A stretch of 49,188 bases of DNA. Source: Paraburkholderia hiiakae (GTDB lineage Bacteria > Pseudomonadota > Gammaproteobacteria > Burkholderiales > Burkholderiaceae). The translations under genes were made by a program, and so were the position numbers. Of this stretch, positions 24,761 to 32,902 are shown in pieces. Where the stretch lies: assembly GCF_904848665.1 (NCBI RefSeq), contig NZ_CAJHCQ010000035.1, forward strand, positions 1 through 49,188. Reading direction: 5' to 3'. Below the pieces are notes generated by a model, which had not been told where the DNA came from, made no database searches, and was given only the letters and a program-made list of their open reading frames with translations. The stretch's first letter is position 1; every line of letters begins with the position of its first letter.

Positions 24761-26002
24761 ATGGAAAACATTTATATCGTCGGCGTGAGCATGACGCCGT
24801 TTGGCCGTCACATGGACAAGAGCGTCAAGCAGCTCACCGCGTGGGCGGTCGAGGACGCGCTCAAGGACGCCGGGTGCGAGCGCAAGTGGATCCGCGCCGC
24901 GTTCTTCGGCAACACGGCACAGGGCCACTTCGACGGCCAGCACATGATTCGCGGCCAGGTCGCGCTGCTGCCGATCGGCCTGGGCGGTATTCCGATCTAC
25001 AACATCGAGGGCGCGTGTGCGTCGTCGAGTGCGGCGTTCAACCTCGCGGTGACGCAGCTGCGCGCGGGCGCGGCCGACGTCGTGCTGGCGGTGGGCGCGG
25101 AAAAGATGTACTCGGACGACAAGGCGAAGATGTTCTCGTGCTTCGAATCGGCATGGGACGTCGAAACGCTCGACGAGAACAAGAACTGCCTCGCCGACAT
25201 GGGCAGGGACATCGTGCCGCCGCCCGGCTCGCAATCGGAGAAGCCGTACAGCCCGTTCATGGACGTCTACGCGGCGCTGGGCCGTGCGTTCATGTCGCGC
25301 TTCGGCGTGACGCAGCGCCAGATCGCGGCGGTCGCGGCGAAGAACCACGTGCATTCGGTCCACAACGAGCGCTCGCAGTACCGCAAGCCGATGACGATCG
25401 ACGAAGTCCTGGCCGCGCCGCCCATCACGTATCCGATGACGCTGCCGATGTGCTCGCCGATCTCGGACGGCGCCGCCGCCGCGATCCTCTGCACGGAGAG
25501 CGCGCTGAAGAAGTACGGCTTCGACCGCAGCCGCGCGGTCAAGGTGATGGCGAGCGTGCTGCGCTCGGGCTCCCTGCGCGCCGCCGACGACTACGAGAAC
25601 GCCTGCACGCCGCAAGCCGCGAAGGAGGCTTTCGAGCAGGCCGGCATCAGCCCGTCCGAGATCAACGTTGCCGAGCTGCACGACGCCACCGCGATTGGCG
25701 AGCTGATCACGTTCGAAGGTCTTGGCCTGCGCGAACCGGGCATGAGCGGCATTCTCGCCGAGCGCGGCGAGACTTCGCTTGGCGGCTCGATCGTCGTCAA
25801 CCCCTCGGGCGGCCTCGAATCGAAGGGCCATCCGATCGGCGCGACCGGCCTTGGCCAGATCTTCGAACTCGTCGAGCAGCTGCGCGGCAACTGCGGCCCG
25901 CGCCAGGTCGAAGGCGTGCGCTTTGCGATCCAGGGCAACGGCGGCGGTCTCTGGCGCGTCGAAGAGGCGCTCGAGCACATCGCCATTCTCGGCAAGGCAT
26001 AA
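24761..26002 (+). CDS. SCP2-type (sterol-carrier-protein-x-like) thiolase
   Basis: The 413-aa protein is a thiolase of the SCP2/lipid-transfer group, which accepts 2-methyl-branched and sterol side-chain 3-ketoacyl-CoAs. The nucleophile is C86 in NIEGACASSSAAF. H357 lies in GGLESKGHPIGATG. The SCP2-type ELHDATAIGEL segment replaces the NEAFA of classical thiolases. The second cysteine of classical thiolases is missing, as expected; the protein reads IQGNGGGLWR instead. No sterol-carrier domain is fused. The gene sits between two crotonases in one operon, as expected for the thiolytic step of a side-chain degradation cycle. Confidence 0.92.
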   Translation: MENIYIVGVSMTPFGRHMDKSVKQLTAWAVEDALKDAGCERKWIRAAFFGNTAQGHFDGQHMIRGQVALLPIGLGGIPIYNIEGACASSSAAFNLAVTQLRAGAADVVLAVGAEKMYSDDKAKMFSCFESAWDVETLDENKNCLADMGRDIVPPPGSQSEKPYSPFMDVYAALGRAFMSRFGVTQRQIAAVAAKNHVHSVHNERSQYRKPMTIDEVLAAPPITYPMTLPMCSPISDGAAAAILCTESALKKYGFDRSRAVKVMASVLRSGSLRAADDYENACTPQAAKEAFEQAGISPSEINVAELHDATAIGELITFEGLGLREPGMSGILAERGETSLGGSIVVNPSGGLESKGHPIGATGLGQIFELVEQLRGNCGPRQVEGVRFAIQGNGGGLWRVEEALEHIAILGKA

Positions 26003-26050
26003 CCGCGCAAAGCACGTGGCCGGCCCGCGCGGCCGGCCTGGAGTCAATCT

Positions 26051-26818
26051 ATGGTCGAAATCAGTTGGGAAGATCGAGTCGCAGTCCTGACGATGAAGGG
26101 CGCTTCGCCCTGGAACGTCATGGACCGCACCATGCTCGAGCAGCTCGGCGCGGCGCTGCCGGAAGCCGTCGCGCAGGGCGCCCGCGCCATCGTGCTGACG
26201 GGCGCCGGGCGCGTGTTCTCGGCGGGCGGCGACGTGCGCCTCTTCAACGCACTCGCCCAGGAAGGCGAGGACGCGCTTTCGCGCACGATCGGCGAGTACA
26301 TGGAGGACCTCGGTAACCCGATCGCACGCTACATTGCGCAAGCGCCGGTGCCCGTGATCGCGGCCGTCAACGGACCGTGCGCGGGCGGCGCGCTCGGCTA
26401 CGCGCTCGCCGCCGATATCGTGCTGTGCTCGCGCTCGGCCTACTTTCTCGTCGCGCAGATCACGCAGCTCGGCATCGTGCCCGATCTCGGCATCAACTGG
26501 GTGCTCGGGCGCGCGCTCGGTCGCCCGCGCGCACTTGGCATGGCGTTGCTCGGCGACCGCATCGCTGGCGAGCAGGCGGAGCAATGGGGCGTAGTCTGGC
26601 GATGTTTCGACGACGCCGAATTGATGACGCAGGCCCTCGCCATGGCGAAGAAGCTCGCGGCGCTGCCTTCGGAGGCCATCGTCGAGTGCCGCCGGCTCGT
26701 GGACGACGCGAGCCAGATGTCGATGAAGCAGTCGCTCGCCGCCGAGCGCGAAGTGCAACGCGGTCTCGTGCGTTCGGCGTTCTTCCAGCAAGCGTGCGCG
26801 CGCTTCGTGTCGAAGTAG
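26051..26818 (+). CDS. crotonase-superfamily protein, probable delta3-delta2-enoyl-CoA isomerase-like
   Basis: The 255-aa protein has LTGAGRVFSAGGDVRLFN and PVIAAVNGPCAGGALGYALAAD. The first hydratase glutamate is replaced in GGALGYAL. The second region reads FLVAQITQLGIVPDLG, with D145 in the VPD position used by PaaG and isomerase-type crotonases. Double-bond isomerisation is therefore more likely than hydration. It ends the operon; a perfect bidirectional terminator begins 46 bp after its stop. No obvious Shine-Dalgarno sequence precedes the ATG at 26051, but 49 bp from the thiolase stop allows coupled translation. Confidence 0.85.
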   Translation: MVEISWEDRVAVLTMKGASPWNVMDRTMLEQLGAALPEAVAQGARAIVLTGAGRVFSAGGDVRLFNALAQEGEDALSRTIGEYMEDLGNPIARYIAQAPVPVIAAVNGPCAGGALGYALAADIVLCSRSAYFLVAQITQLGIVPDLGINWVLGRALGRPRALGMALLGDRIAGEQAEQWGVVWRCFDDAELMTQALAMAKKLAALPSEAIVECRRLVDDASQMSMKQSLAAEREVQRGLVRSAFFQQACARFVSK

Positions 26819-26855
26819 TGGAGATGGGTGTCGTATGACCGGCATGTGCGCCGGT

Positions 26856-26897
26856 TAAAAAAGAAGCCCCGGTCGCCATGCGCACCGGGGCTTTTTC
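26856..26897. terminator. bidirectional intrinsic terminator
   Basis: A perfect 10-bp stem AAGCCCCGGT/ACCGGGGCTT (26864-26873 with 26884-26893) has an A run on its left and a T run on its right. It serves both the crotonase operon and the convergent dehydrogenase. A second short hairpin, ACCGGC/GCCGGT, lies just left of it (26838-26855). Confidence 0.9.
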
Positions 26898-26913
26898 ATG
26901 CAGTTGCGAGCGC

Positions 26914-28056
26914 TCAGAGCGTGCGCGAGATGATCAGCTTCTGGATGTGGCTCGTGCCTTCGTAGATCTTCGTCACGCGCACGTCGCGGTAGTAGCGCTC
27001 GACCGGAAAGTCGCTCAGATAGCCGTAGCCGCCGTGGATTTGCAGCGCCTCGGAGCAGACCTTCTCGGCCATTTCGCTCGCGAAGAGCTTGGCCATCGAC
27101 GCTTCCTTCGTGCAGGGTATGCCCGCCACGAGAAGGCGCGCGGCGTGAAGCACGAATTGATGCGCGATCTCGACCTGCGTGGCCATGTCGGCGAGGTCGA
27201 AGGCGACGCCTTGCAGGTTGATGATCGGCGCGCCGTAGGCTTCGCGCTCCTTCGCATAGCGCACGGCGGCGTCGAGCGCCGCGCGGGCGGCTCCGACCGC
27301 GATGGAGGCGATCGCGATGCGGCCTTCCGACATGCCGCGCAGCATCTGCCGATAGGCACTGCCTTCCTCGCCGATGCGGTTCGCCACCGGCACGCAGCAG
27401 TCGATCAACTGGATTTGCGCGAGGTGTGCGCTGCGCTGGCCGAGCTTGTCCTCGACGCGCGCCACGTGATAGCCGGGCTCGGACGTGTCGATGATGAACA
27501 TGCTCGCGCCTTTCTTGCCCGAGGCCTGGTCGGTGATCGCGAGCGCGACGCCCACGCCGGCCTTGTTGCCGTTCGAGATGAACTGCTTGTTGCCGTTCAG
27601 TACGTAATGGTCGCCGTTGCGTTTTGCCGACGTGCGGAACCCGGCGGTGTCCGAACCGGCCTGCGGCTCGGAAAAGAGGCCCGCGCCGATGTGCTCGCCC
27701 GTGATCATGCGCGGCAGGAAGCGGGCCTTTTGGGCGTCGTCGCCAAGCTCCGCGATCAGGCCGGCAATCGTGTTGTGGACGTGCACGACGGTGGCGAACC
27801 CCGCGTCGGCAGCGGCGAACTCTTCGAGCGCGAGGCAGTAGTCGACGAAGGTCGCGCCCGAGCCGCCGTGCTCCTCGGGCACGAGCATGCTGAGAAAGCC
27901 GAGCTTCGCGATGGCGTCGAGCTCGCTGGCCGGCCATGCGTGGGTGCGGTCGCGCTCGGCGGCCGTCGGGGCGACGATTTCGTTGGCGACGGTGCGCGCC
28001 GAGTCGCGGATCATCACTTCCTGTTCGCTCAGGAACGCTGCGGATACGTCGGTCAT
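26914..28056 (-). CDS. acyl-CoA dehydrogenase (about 380 aa), paralogue of 18522-19670
   Basis: The 380-aa enzyme carries GLFSEPQAGSDTAGF, GNKQFISNGNKAGVG and the catalytic base E366 in KIYEGTSHIQKLI. The start at 28056 is fixed by an extended purine-rich ribosome binding site (GAGGAGAGGGAGA). It is closely related to the dehydrogenase at 18522-19670 along the whole length, differing mainly in surface regions. The two may serve different chain lengths, or form a hetero-oligomer as some steroid-side-chain dehydrogenases do (inference). It is a single-gene unit between a terminator and a divergent promoter region shared with the short-chain dehydrogenase. Confidence 0.93.
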   Translation of the reverse strand: MTDVSAAFLSEQEVMIRDSARTVANEIVAPTAAERDRTHAWPASELDAIAKLGFLSMLVPEEHGGSGATFVDYCLALEEFAAADAGFATVVHVHNTIAGLIAELGDDAQKARFLPRMITGEHIGAGLFSEPQAGSDTAGFRTSAKRNGDHYVLNGNKQFISNGNKAGVGVALAITDQASGKKGASMFIIDTSEPGYHVARVEDKLGQRSAHLAQIQLIDCCVPVANRIGEEGSAYRQMLRGMSEGRIAIASIAVGAARAALDAAVRYAKEREAYGAPIINLQGVAFDLADMATQVEIAHQFVLHAARLLVAGIPCTKEASMAKLFASEMAEKVCSEALQIHGGYGYLSDFPVERYYRDVRVTKIYEGTSHIQKLIISRTL

Positions 28057-28358
28057 GGGTTCTCCCTCTCCTCGTTGGACATGCGCCGTGGCCCGCGCGG
28101 CAGCGCGCGACCCACGGCATGGCAATGCGGCAGGGGCCGCGCGTGCGCGCGAGCCCCATGCTGGGTCGAACTATGAACGGCGCGCGAGCGCGTCGCGCCC
28201 CTACATTGGAGGGGGGCGACGCTCGCGGCGAAGCGCGCCCCCCAATCTGGACGGGGGCGCTCGTGCGAGGCGCGTCATATGCTCGATCCACGACCTGGGG
28301 CACCGCGAAAGCGGCGGTACGGGTTCATTCTTTTGATCGAGACATTGGAGAGACTTTC
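28057..28358. other. divergent promoter region with two C-run/G-run hairpins
   Basis: No gene is present. Two perfect hairpins occur close together: CGCCCC/GGGGCG (28196-28201 with 28213-28218) and GCGCCCCC/GGGGGCGC (28235-28242 with 28253-28260). Promoters for both flanking genes must lie here but were not identified. Confidence 0.55.
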
Positions 28359-29258
28359 ATGAGCATCCGTTTTGACGGCAAGGTTGCGCTGATCACCGGC
28401 GCTGGCGCGGGTCTTGGCCGCGCTCACGCGCTGGCATTCGCCGCGCGCGGCGCGAAAGTGGTGATCAACGATTTCGGCGGCAGCCGCGACGGCACGGGCA
28501 GTTCGACGAGCGCGGCACAAGCCGTGGTCGACGAGATCCGCAAGGCGGGCGGCAGCGCGATCGCGAACGGCGCGAACGTCGCCGATCCGGCGCAGGTCCA
28601 GGCGATGGTCGAGCAGGCGATGGCCGAGTTTGGCCGTATCGACATCCTCGTGAACAACGCGGGCATCCTGCGCGACAAGAGTTTCTCGAAGTCGCAGCCT
28701 GAAGACTTCAAGCTCGTGCTCGACGTGCACCTGATGGGTTCCATCAACTGCTCGAAGGCCGTGTGGGACATCATGCGCGCGCAGGAATACGGCCGCATCA
28801 TGATGACGACGTCGGCAGCGGGCCTCTATGGCAACTTCGGCCAGGCGAACTACGCCGCGGCCAAGATGGCGCTCGTGGGCCTCATGAACGTGCTTGCCGT
28901 GGAAGGCCGCAAGAACAACATCAAGGTCAACACGCTCGCGCCGGTCGCGGCGACGCGCATGACCGAAGACGTGCTGCCCGCCGAAGCGCTGCAGCGCATC
29001 CAGCCGGAGCGCGTCACGCCGGGCGTGCTGTACCTGTGCAGCGAAGAGGCGCCGACGAAGGTGATCCTCGCGGCGGGCGGCGGCACGTTCTCGACCGCGA
29101 CGATCATGGAGACCGCGCCGGTCCATATTGCGGACGAAGCGCTCACGCCCGAGGGCATAGCCGCGCGCTTCGGCCAGATCGCCGACTGGAGCACGGCGCG
29201 CCAATATGCGGAAGTGACGCAGCAGGTCCAGCAGTTCCTCGCGCCCGCCGTGCAATAA
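28359..29258 (+). CDS. short-chain dehydrogenase/reductase, HSD17B4-like 3-hydroxyacyl-CoA dehydrogenase
   Basis: The 299-aa protein has the Rossmann TGAGAGLGRAHALAFAARGA cofactor site, NNAG at 99-102, and the catalytic triad S152, Y165 and K169 (TSAAGLYGNFGQANYAAAK). The SRDGTGSS insertion and the overall layout match the dehydrogenase domain of peroxisomal multifunctional enzyme 2 (HSD17B4). That enzyme oxidises 3-hydroxyacyl-CoAs of branched chains and bile acid precursors. The C-terminal 60 residues (from TPEGIAARFGQI) are an extension seen in that subgroup. GGAGA precedes the start at 28359. It precedes an acyl-CoA ligase, separated by a strong hairpin. Confidence 0.9.
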   Translation: MSIRFDGKVALITGAGAGLGRAHALAFAARGAKVVINDFGGSRDGTGSSTSAAQAVVDEIRKAGGSAIANGANVADPAQVQAMVEQAMAEFGRIDILVNNAGILRDKSFSKSQPEDFKLVLDVHLMGSINCSKAVWDIMRAQEYGRIMMTTSAAGLYGNFGQANYAAAKMALVGLMNVLAVEGRKNNIKVNTLAPVAATRMTEDVLPAEALQRIQPERVTPGVLYLCSEEAPTKVILAAGGGTFSTATIMETAPVHIADEALTPEGIAARFGQIADWSTARQYAEVTQQVQQFLAPAVQ

Positions 29259-29282
29259 CGGCAAGCATCGAGTCGAAACACA

Positions 29283-29317
29283 CACACGGCGTCCCGCACG
29301 GACGCCGTGTGCATTTT
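29283..29317 (+). terminator. intergenic hairpin between SDR and acyl-CoA ligase genes
   Basis: A perfect 12-bp stem CACACGGCGTCC/GGACGCCGTGTG (29283-29294 with 29300-29311) has a 5-nt loop and is followed by CATTTT. The short T run suggests partial termination or attenuation before the ligase, whose own ribosome binding site starts about 10 bp later. Confidence 0.65.
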
Positions 29318-29334
29318 CAGGGTGGAGCGATACG

Positions 29335-30903
29335 ATGAAGCTGGACTTTGCCAACATCATGTCTCACCTCGCAGTGCGCTTCGCGCAGTGCGAAGCGCTT
29401 GTCAACGTCGAGCGCGCACGGCGCTACGATTTCGACGAACTGCACCGTCTCACCAACCGCATCGCCAACATGATGCGCGAGCGGTTGAGCCTGCGTCGCG
29501 GCGACGTCTGGCTGTGCCTGCTCGAAAACGACAACCTTTCGCTGCTGCACGCATGGACTGCGCTCAAGGGCGAAGCGGCCGCGGCATGGACCAACATCCG
29601 CGATTCGATCGACGAGCATCGTTCGCAGATCGAATTCATCGGGCCGAAAGTCGTGTTCATCGAGAACGCGTTGCTCGATCGCTATTTCGACTGGCTGCAC
29701 GAACGCGGCATCGAGGTGGTGTGCATGGACCCGCCCGCCGCGCCGCGCGCGGGCCTCGCGTACTTCTGGGATCTCCTCGACGGCGTGCGCGACGACAAGC
29801 CCGGTGTCTCGAACGACGCGTTCAACGATCCGCTCGTCTATCGCTTCACGGGAGGCACGACCGGCAAGGGCAAGTGCGCGCAGTACACCATGGACAACTG
29901 GCTTGCCAGCCGCGACTCGCTCTATGTCGAGTACGAGCAGGTCTACTCCGAAGCAACACGTTATCTGCACATGGCGCCGATCAGCCACGGCTCGGGCCTC
30001 GGCATGCTGCCGACGCTCTTTCGCGGTGGGTGCACGGTCACGCAGAACGTGCCCGATCTCGCGCAGTGGTGCAGCAACATCGAGCGCGAGCGGATTACGA
30101 CCACGCTGCTGTTGCCAACGCTCGTCTATCGGCTGCTCGAATTACCAGAAGCGGCGCGGCACGATCTGTCGAGCTTGCGCACGCTCATCTACGGCGGCTC
30201 GCCGATGAGCCCGGCGAAGCTCTCGCGTGCGCAGGCGCGCTTTGGCAACATATTCATTCAGCAGTACGGATCGACGGAGTGTCTTCAGGCGATTTCGACG
30301 CTCACGAAGGCCGATCATGCGCGGCCCGGCGAGCGCCATCTCGCGTCGGCGGGGCGCCCGGCGCCTGGCATGGACCTGAAGATCGTGGGAGAGGACGGCG
30401 ACGAACTCGCACATCGCGAGACCGGCGAAATCTGGCTGCGCTCGCGGGCGACGATCTCGGGCTACTTCGACAACCCGATCGCGAGCGCTTCGGAGTTCGA
30501 GGACGGCTACTGGAAGTCGGGCGATCTCGGCTATGTCGACGAAGAAGGGTATCTGTATATCGTCGATCGCAAGAAAGACGTGATCATCACCGGCGGATTC
30601 AACGTCTATGCGGTGGAGGTTGAAGCCGCATTGAGCGCGCATCCGGCCGTGGAGAACGCCGCGGTGGTCGGCGTGCCGCATGACGAATGGGGCGAGGCCG
30701 TGCATGCGGAGGTCGTGCTGCGCGCGGGCGCGGGGGTGTCGGCCGAGGCGCTGATCGAGTACGCGAAAGGGCGGCTCGGGCGCTTCAAGGCGCCGAAATC
30801 CATTACGTTCGTGCAGACCTTGCCGCTCAGCGCAGTCGGCAAAGTGTTGCGGCGCACGGTGAGGGAGAAATATTGGAGCGGCGTGTCGCGGCGCGTTTCT
30901 TAA
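29335..30903 (+). CDS. AMP-forming acyl-CoA synthetase (ANL superfamily)
   Basis: The 522-aa enzyme shows the adenylation motifs in order: the P-loop FTGGTTGKGK, YGSTE, the hinge and A7-A8 region SGDLGYVDEEGYLYIVDR and KKDVIITGGFNVY. The C-terminal catalytic lysine lies in LSAVGKVLRRTVREKYW. It activates a carboxylic acid to its CoA thioester at the cost of ATP, the entry step of the pathway. GGTGGAG is correctly placed before the ATG. A second, closely related ligase is encoded convergently 141 bp away. Both share an unusual N-terminal half (ALVNVERxRRY), so they form a subgroup of their own. Acid specificity is unknown. Confidence 0.92.
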   Translation: MKLDFANIMSHLAVRFAQCEALVNVERARRYDFDELHRLTNRIANMMRERLSLRRGDVWLCLLENDNLSLLHAWTALKGEAAAAWTNIRDSIDEHRSQIEFIGPKVVFIENALLDRYFDWLHERGIEVVCMDPPAAPRAGLAYFWDLLDGVRDDKPGVSNDAFNDPLVYRFTGGTTGKGKCAQYTMDNWLASRDSLYVEYEQVYSEATRYLHMAPISHGSGLGMLPTLFRGGCTVTQNVPDLAQWCSNIERERITTTLLLPTLVYRLLELPEAARHDLSSLRTLIYGGSPMSPAKLSRAQARFGNIFIQQYGSTECLQAISTLTKADHARPGERHLASAGRPAPGMDLKIVGEDGDELAHRETGEIWLRSRATISGYFDNPIASASEFEDGYWKSGDLGYVDEEGYLYIVDRKKDVIITGGFNVYAVEVEAALSAHPAVENAAVVGVPHDEWGEAVHAEVVLRAGAGVSAEALIEYAKGRLGRFKAPKSITFVQTLPLSAVGKVLRRTVREKYWSGVSRRVS

Positions 30904-30944
30904 GCGCCATCAGCGGCACAAGCAGCATAAGCGGGCCAGTGTTG

Positions 30945-30985
30945 GGCCGCCCCTTTTGGCGAATGCCGCGGGGCGGCCTTTTTTT
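30945..30985 (+). terminator. intrinsic terminator after acyl-CoA ligase gene
   Basis: The stem GGCCGCCCC/GGGGCGGCC (30945-30953 with 30970-30978) is followed by seven Ts. It lies 42 bp after the stop of the plus-strand ligase and also separates it from the convergent paralogue. Confidence 0.88.
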
Positions 30986-31044
30986 GTGTTCAGCCTGGCC
31001 GCACACGGCGCGGCCACCTGGGCCGCGCCTCGTTTAGCCCTCGT

Positions 31045-32616
31045 TTAGCCGATACGCCGGGCCTGATCCTTCCAGTACTTCTCGCGCACGTGCCGGCGCA
31101 GCACCTTGCCCACCGGGCTCAACGGCAACGCTTCGACGAAGCAGATGGTTTTCGGCGCCTTGAAGCGGCCAAGCAGTCCCTTCACGTGCTCGATCAGTTC
31201 CTCGGCGCTCACCTCCATGCCGGCGCGCACGAGCACCTCGGCGTGCACGGTCTCGCCCCATTCGGCGTGCGGCACGCCCACCACGGCGGCATTTTCCACG
31301 GCGGGATGCGAGCTCAACGCGGCTTCGACCTCCACGGCGTAGACGTTGAATCCACCCGTGATGATCATGTCTTTCTTGCGATCGACGATGAAGAGGTAGC
31401 CGCCGTCGTCGAGATAACCGAGGTCGCCGGATTTCCAGAAGCCGTCGTCGAACTCGCCGGTTGTGCCCTCGGGGTTGTTGAAGTAGCCGGCGATCGTGCC
31501 GCGGCAACGCACCCAGATCTCACCCGTCTGCCCTTGCGCCACTTCCTGGCCGTTCTCGTCCACCACCTTGACTTCGATGCCGGTGCCGACCTGGCCCGCC
31601 GATGCGAGGCGGCCTGTCTCGACGCCGGTGAGGTGATCCGCCTTCGAGAGCATCGCAACCATCTGCAGAACCTCGGTCGCGCCGTAGATCTGCGTGAACA
31701 CGTTGCCGAAGCGCTCCTGCGCGAGCTTGAGCTTGGCGGGGCTCATCGGCGAGCCGCCATAGAAGATCGTGGTCAGCGTGGATAGATCGTAGTTGGCGGT
31801 CTCCTTCACTTCCAGCAGACGATAGATCAGCGTCGGCACGAGCAGCGCGTTCGTAATCTTCTCGGTCTGCACGTTCACGCACCACTGACGCAGGTCCGCG
31901 ATGTTCTGCGTGACGTTGCAGCCGCCACGAAAGAACGTGGACAGGATGCTGAAGCCCGAAGCGTGGCTGATCGGCGCCATATGCAGGTTGCGTGTTGCTT
32001 CGCCGAAGTACTGCTCGTTTTCGAAGTACGACGCGTCGCGCATGGCCATCCAGTTGTCGATGGTGTACTGCGCGCACTTGCTCTTGCCCGTCGTGCCGCC
32101 CGTGAAGCGATAGACGAGCACGTCCGTGAGCGCGTCGCTTTCGACATCGGGATTGGCGTCGCTGCAGCCTTCAACGAGATCCCAGAAGTCAAGGAGTCCT
32201 GCGCGCGGCGCGGCAGGCGGGTCCATGCAGACAACCGTGATGCCGCGTTGCGTGAGGAGGTCGAAATAACGCTCGAGCAGCGTGTTCTCGATGAACACCA
32301 CCTTGGGCTTGATGAAGTCCAGCTGCCAGCAGTGCTCCTCGAGCGAGTCACGGAAGTTCGTGTACACCGCGCCCGCCTCGCCTTTGAGGGCGGTCCACGC
32401 GTGCAGCAGCGACATGTTGTCGTTTTCGACCAGGCACATCCAGGTGTCGCCGCGGCGCAGGTTCAGGCGCTCGCGCATCATGTTGGCGATCTGGTTGGTG
32501 ACCCGATGGAGTTCGCCGAACGTATAGCGCCGCTCGCGCTCGACGTTGACGAGCGCTTCGTTGTCCGCGTACCGCAGCGCGGTGTAGCCGAGAATCCGCG
32601 CAAAGTTCATTTTCAT
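31045..32616 (-). CDS. AMP-forming acyl-CoA synthetase, paralogue of 29335-30903
   Basis: The 523-aa enzyme has RFTGGTTGKSKCAQYT, YGATE, SGDLGYLDDGGYLFIVDR, KKDMIITGGFNVY and the terminal lysine in LSPVGKVLRRHVREKYW. It is so similar to the neighbouring ligase throughout that a local duplication followed by inversion is likely. GGAGA lies six bases before the ATG at 32616; an ATG six bases later is possible. It follows a metallo-hydrolase gene on the same strand with a 283-bp gap. Two ligases in one island suggest two acid substrates or two stages, for example before and after chain shortening (inference). Confidence 0.92.
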   Translation of the reverse strand: MKMNFARILGYTALRYADNEALVNVERERRYTFGELHRVTNQIANMMRERLNLRRGDTWMCLVENDNMSLLHAWTALKGEAGAVYTNFRDSLEEHCWQLDFIKPKVVFIENTLLERYFDLLTQRGITVVCMDPPAAPRAGLLDFWDLVEGCSDANPDVESDALTDVLVYRFTGGTTGKSKCAQYTIDNWMAMRDASYFENEQYFGEATRNLHMAPISHASGFSILSTFFRGGCNVTQNIADLRQWCVNVQTEKITNALLVPTLIYRLLEVKETANYDLSTLTTIFYGGSPMSPAKLKLAQERFGNVFTQIYGATEVLQMVAMLSKADHLTGVETGRLASAGQVGTGIEVKVVDENGQEVAQGQTGEIWVRCRGTIAGYFNNPEGTTGEFDDGFWKSGDLGYLDDGGYLFIVDRKKDMIITGGFNVYAVEVEAALSSHPAVENAAVVGVPHAEWGETVHAEVLVRAGMEVSAEELIEHVKGLLGRFKAPKTICFVEALPLSPVGKVLRRHVREKYWKDQARRIG

Positions 32617-32875
32617 CCCATGTCTCCGTTTTTTCCTGGCTGGCCGCCAAGGCGCATGATGCGTGCGCCTGCCAGCGCGTCAGCCGATTTTATGCATTCG
32701 CATTCGGCGTCGCTCCTTCCTTTTCGTGGGGCTGGGGCGTCGCGCGTGCGCTGGCATAGGGAGCGGCCGGCGGGCGAGGTGACGGGGCCGCGCGACGGGC
32801 AAGTTCGCGCACGACCATTGTCGCACTCCTCGCAAGACGGCCGCGCTTGCTGCGTGCTTCGTCCTGAGGTGTCCT

Positions 32876-32902
32876 TCAGATAACCCCTCAGATAGCCCCT
32901 CA
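32876..32902 (-). repeat. 12-bp tandem repeat giving three in-frame stops
   Basis: On the minus strand the unit TGAGGGGYTATC occurs twice and is followed by a third TGA. This places in-frame stop codons at 32902-32900, 32890-32888 and 32878-32876. Confidence 0.6.
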
